Under the pieces are notes generated by a model that saw only the letters and a list, made by a program, of their open reading frames with translations, did not search any database and had not been told where the DNA came from. From Alienimonas sp043951915 (GTDB lineage: Bacteria; Planctomycetota; Planctomycetia; Planctomycetales; Planctomycetaceae), in contig NZ_JBINJD010000004.1 of assembly GCF_043951915.1 (NCBI RefSeq), forward strand, positions 7,136-71,135: a DNA stretch of 64,000 nucleotides, read 5' to 3'. Shown here piece by piece: positions 62,655 to 64,000 of this stretch (the stretch's first letter is position 1; every line of letters starts with the position of its first letter). The translations under genes were made by a program, and so were the position numbers.

Positions 62655-62742
62655 CGATCATTCACGCCCACGGGCGTTGAGCACAGAAGTGTGGTTCTCG
62701 AAGCCTGCTTCTCCTTGAACTTTCGATGACGCCCACGGGCGA
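62655..62742 (+). ncRNA. CreR-like crRNA mimic: two pseudo-repeats around a pseudo-spacer
   Basis: Pseudo-repeat 1 (about 62655-62684) keeps the repeat hairpin and the full 8-nt handle: 62662-62684 matches the transcribed repeat at 22 of 23 bases and ends TTGAGCAC. The pseudo-spacer begins at 62685 (29-37 nt, depending on where repeat 2 is taken to start). Pseudo-repeat 2 (about 62722-62742) keeps the hairpin (17 of 20 bases) but has lost the handle. It lies on the plus strand, divergent from the cas operon, in the gap between the WYL and sigma genes. CreA and CreR RNAs in other type I systems have this form and steer Cascade to a promoter or gene start without cleavage because the match is short. 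No promoter was identified. Confidence 0.75.
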
Positions 62743-62790
62743 TCTTCATGACTCATATCTCCCCGTCGCCGCCCGCAGGTCGGCGGCGAT

Positions 62791-63729
62791 CTAATTTCTC
62801 AGCTCCGGCGGCTCTAGAACCTCCGCCCGCGGGCCGAAGCTGAGGACCCAGGCCCCCACCTCCTCGAAGGCGCTCAGTTCCAGGCTGAGCGTCAACGAGC
62901 CATCCGGCAGGACATCCACCCGCTGGCTGTCGTGCCAGCGGCCGGCGGCGACGTAGCGGGCGGCGTCGGGGGCGAACCGAACCCGGACAGTCCGCGTCGG
63001 GCCGTCCGACTGCCACACGCCGAAGCTGCCGGCGTGGGCGACGCGGAGGTCGAAGTCCGCCGGCGGGTCGAACCGCTCCGGCGTCGCCTCCGCCTCCTCG
63101 ATCCGGTCCACGCGGAAGGTCCGCTGCTCGCCGTGCTTGCGCGAATGGGCGTGCAGGTAGAGCCGGCCGCGGTGCCAGACCAGCCCCAGCGGCTCGACCG
63201 CAAAGCGATCCGTCTCCCCGGTGGAGCCGCTGCGGTAGCGGATCTCCGTCACCCGGCGTTCCTCCCGGCCGAGCATCACCGCGTCCAGGGCCGGTCCGCG
63301 GTCGGCGAGGTCCGCGGTGCCGGGGGCGGTGGCCAGGAACCCGCCGCTCAGGCCGTTCAGGCACGCCAGCGCCTTTTCGCCCAAGTGGGCCCGCACCTTC
63401 GCCAGCGCGCGATCCAGCGCCTCCCAGATGAACGTGCCGCGGAGCGAGGCGAGCAGCGGCCGGGCGAGGTGCAGGGCGGCGGCCTCGTCCCAGGCGAACG
63501 TCAGCGGGGGCAGCCCCTCGGGCGAGGCTAGCCGCCAGGTCTTCTCGCCGCGGTAACCGCTTTCGCAGCGGACCGGCAACCCGGCCTTCTCCATCGCCTC
63601 AAGGTCGCGGCGGAGGGTCTTCTTGCTGACGCCCAGCTCGCCGCACAGGTCGTTGAGCGTGGCGCCGCCGTCCCGGGAGAGCAGCCGTCCGTAGAGGGCG
63701 AAGCGGGCGGCGGGGGCGGCGTCGGCCAC
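62791..63729 (-). CDS. WYL-domain transcriptional regulator
   Basis: 312 residues from GTG 63729. The N-terminal helix-turn-helix of the DeoR/HTH_11 kind is LNDLCGELGVSKKTLRRDLE (about 25-55). The WYL domain lies at about 150-230 (RFAVEPLGLVWHRGRLYLHA, EQRTFRVDRIEEAEATPERF) and a WCX-type C-terminal domain follows. WYL regulators bind nucleic-acid or nucleotide ligands and often control CRISPR-Cas and other defence genes. It stands on the same strand as the cas operon, separated from the sigma gene by 204 nt that contain the crRNA-like element. It probably regulates that operon, an inference from position. Confidence 0.85.
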   Translation of the reverse strand: MADAAPAARFALYGRLLSRDGGATLNDLCGELGVSKKTLRRDLEAMEKAGLPVRCESGYRGEKTWRLASPEGLPPLTFAWDEAAALHLARPLLASLRGTFIWEALDRALAKVRAHLGEKALACLNGLSGGFLATAPGTADLADRGPALDAVMLGREERRVTEIRYRSGSTGETDRFAVEPLGLVWHRGRLYLHAHSRKHGEQRTFRVDRIEEAEATPERFDPPADFDLRVAHAGSFGVWQSDGPTRTVRVRFAPDAARYVAAGRWHDSQRVDVLPDGSLTLSLELSAFEEVGAWVLSFGPRAEVLEPPELRN

Positions 63730-64000
63730 AATCGGCGTCGGGTGAGAACTGATGTACGCCCGGCACGCTATCGGGGGGCCGCTCCCGCCGCACGCTCACC
63801 CGGGACAACCGGCGGGAGGGTGATTCACACACGAGGGTGGGGAGTGATGCCTCAAGGGCGTCCGGTCCGTCGGAGCTAAACGCAGCCTCGATCGAAGGCA
63901 CTGTGGGATGAGGCCGGCGACGCCGCCGGCCGTTTCTCATTCCTCCCACCCGAAGCCGCCCCGTGCCCCGAATCCCCCTCCCGCCGCGGCTGGCCGCCGC
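63730..64000. other. Upstream region of the WYL gene; no complete gene
   Basis: No full ORF of known type. A GGCCGGCG/CGCCGGCC hairpin (63912-63931) is followed by GTTTCTC, a weak plus-strand terminator candidate. A GTG at 63963 opens a frame (VPRIPLPPRLAA) that runs off the window and could be the start of a plus-strand gene with a signal peptide, but 12 codons are too few to judge. Confidence 0.3.

Noticed and set aside
62655..62742. CreTA toxin-antitoxin module (a small toxin RNA/ORF guarded by the crRNA-like RNA)
   Set aside because: No small toxin-like ORF or tRNA-depleting mini-gene was found in the gap, and the seed match falls on the sigma start codon; a CreR-type cas regulator fits better, though a toxin cannot be fully excluded.
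61988..62749. Single 253-aa ORF covering the sigma gene, starting at 62749
   Set aside because: Its first part translates the pseudo-repeats and the antisense of no known motif; only the last 104 residues (region 4) are sigma-like, while region 2 is in the other frame.
63599..63949. 116-aa minus-strand ORF overlapping the WYL gene
   Set aside because: Overlaps the helix-turn-helix coding region in another frame and has Arg/Pro-rich shadow composition.

Overview
The window looks like chromosome of a high-GC planctomycete. This is inferred from gene content, not from a marker gene: secreted cytochrome-like families (DUF1549/DUF1553, DUF1592), their TAT-exported partners (DUF1501, DUF1552), many formylglycine sulfatases, FecR-type anti-sigma proteins and DUF1080. 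No rRNA or tRNA gene was seen.

Layout. (1) 1-7110, minus strand: a tightly packed operon of two sulfatases, an FG-GAP/sialidase lipoprotein and a XylR-like regulator cut by the window edge. (2) 7111-7982: gene-poor, with a strong intrinsic terminator. (3) 7983-12465: a DUF1549/DUF1553 gene broken by a 1-nt frameshift, its DUF1501 partner, and remnants of a second such pair. (4) 12629-27417: two paralogous DUF1592-DUF1552 pairs flanking an overlapping-start operon (sulfatase/SMP-30 fusion, SDR, TIM-barrel isomerase, Gfo/Idh/MocA dehydrogenase) and a heparinase-like fragment. (5) 27547-38844: a DUF1553-DUF1501 pair, an ECF sigma/FecR pair, DUF1080 and two beta-helix proteins. (6) 39015-50031: a second sigma/FecR pair leading a DUF1592-DUF1552-LRR-DUF1553-DUF1501 operon. 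Together these look like secreted polysaccharide (probably sulfated glycan) utilisation clusters under ECF control. An identical GGTAAC-N15-GCTATCC element precedes one sigma gene and two DUF1592 genes.

(7) 50273-63729, all minus strand: a type I CRISPR-Cas locus of the MYXAN/DevTRS kind (I-B-like). Gene order is WYL regulator, a sigma-factor gene in two frames, cas6, cas3, cas8, cas7, cas5, a cas4-cas1 fusion, cas2, leader, then 39 repeats.

The most unusual part is the 204-nt gap upstream of the sigma gene. It encodes, on the opposite strand, a two-pseudo-repeat mini-array. Its pseudo-spacer matches the start of the sigma gene at 13 of the first 15 guide positions, and the only mismatches are positions 6 and 12, the positions a type I Cascade guide does not read. 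This is the design of a crRNA-like autorepressor (CreR-like) aimed at the first gene of its own cas operon. The sigma gene's region 2 and region 4 lie in different frames, joined at a canonical -1 slippery heptamer (C CCA AAC) four codons before the zero-frame stop. The locus may therefore combine a guide-RNA feedback loop, a possibly frameshift-made sigma factor and a WYL regulator. The array is inferred to be read on the minus strand, which gives a canonical 8-nt handle TTGAGCAC and places the leader next to cas2.
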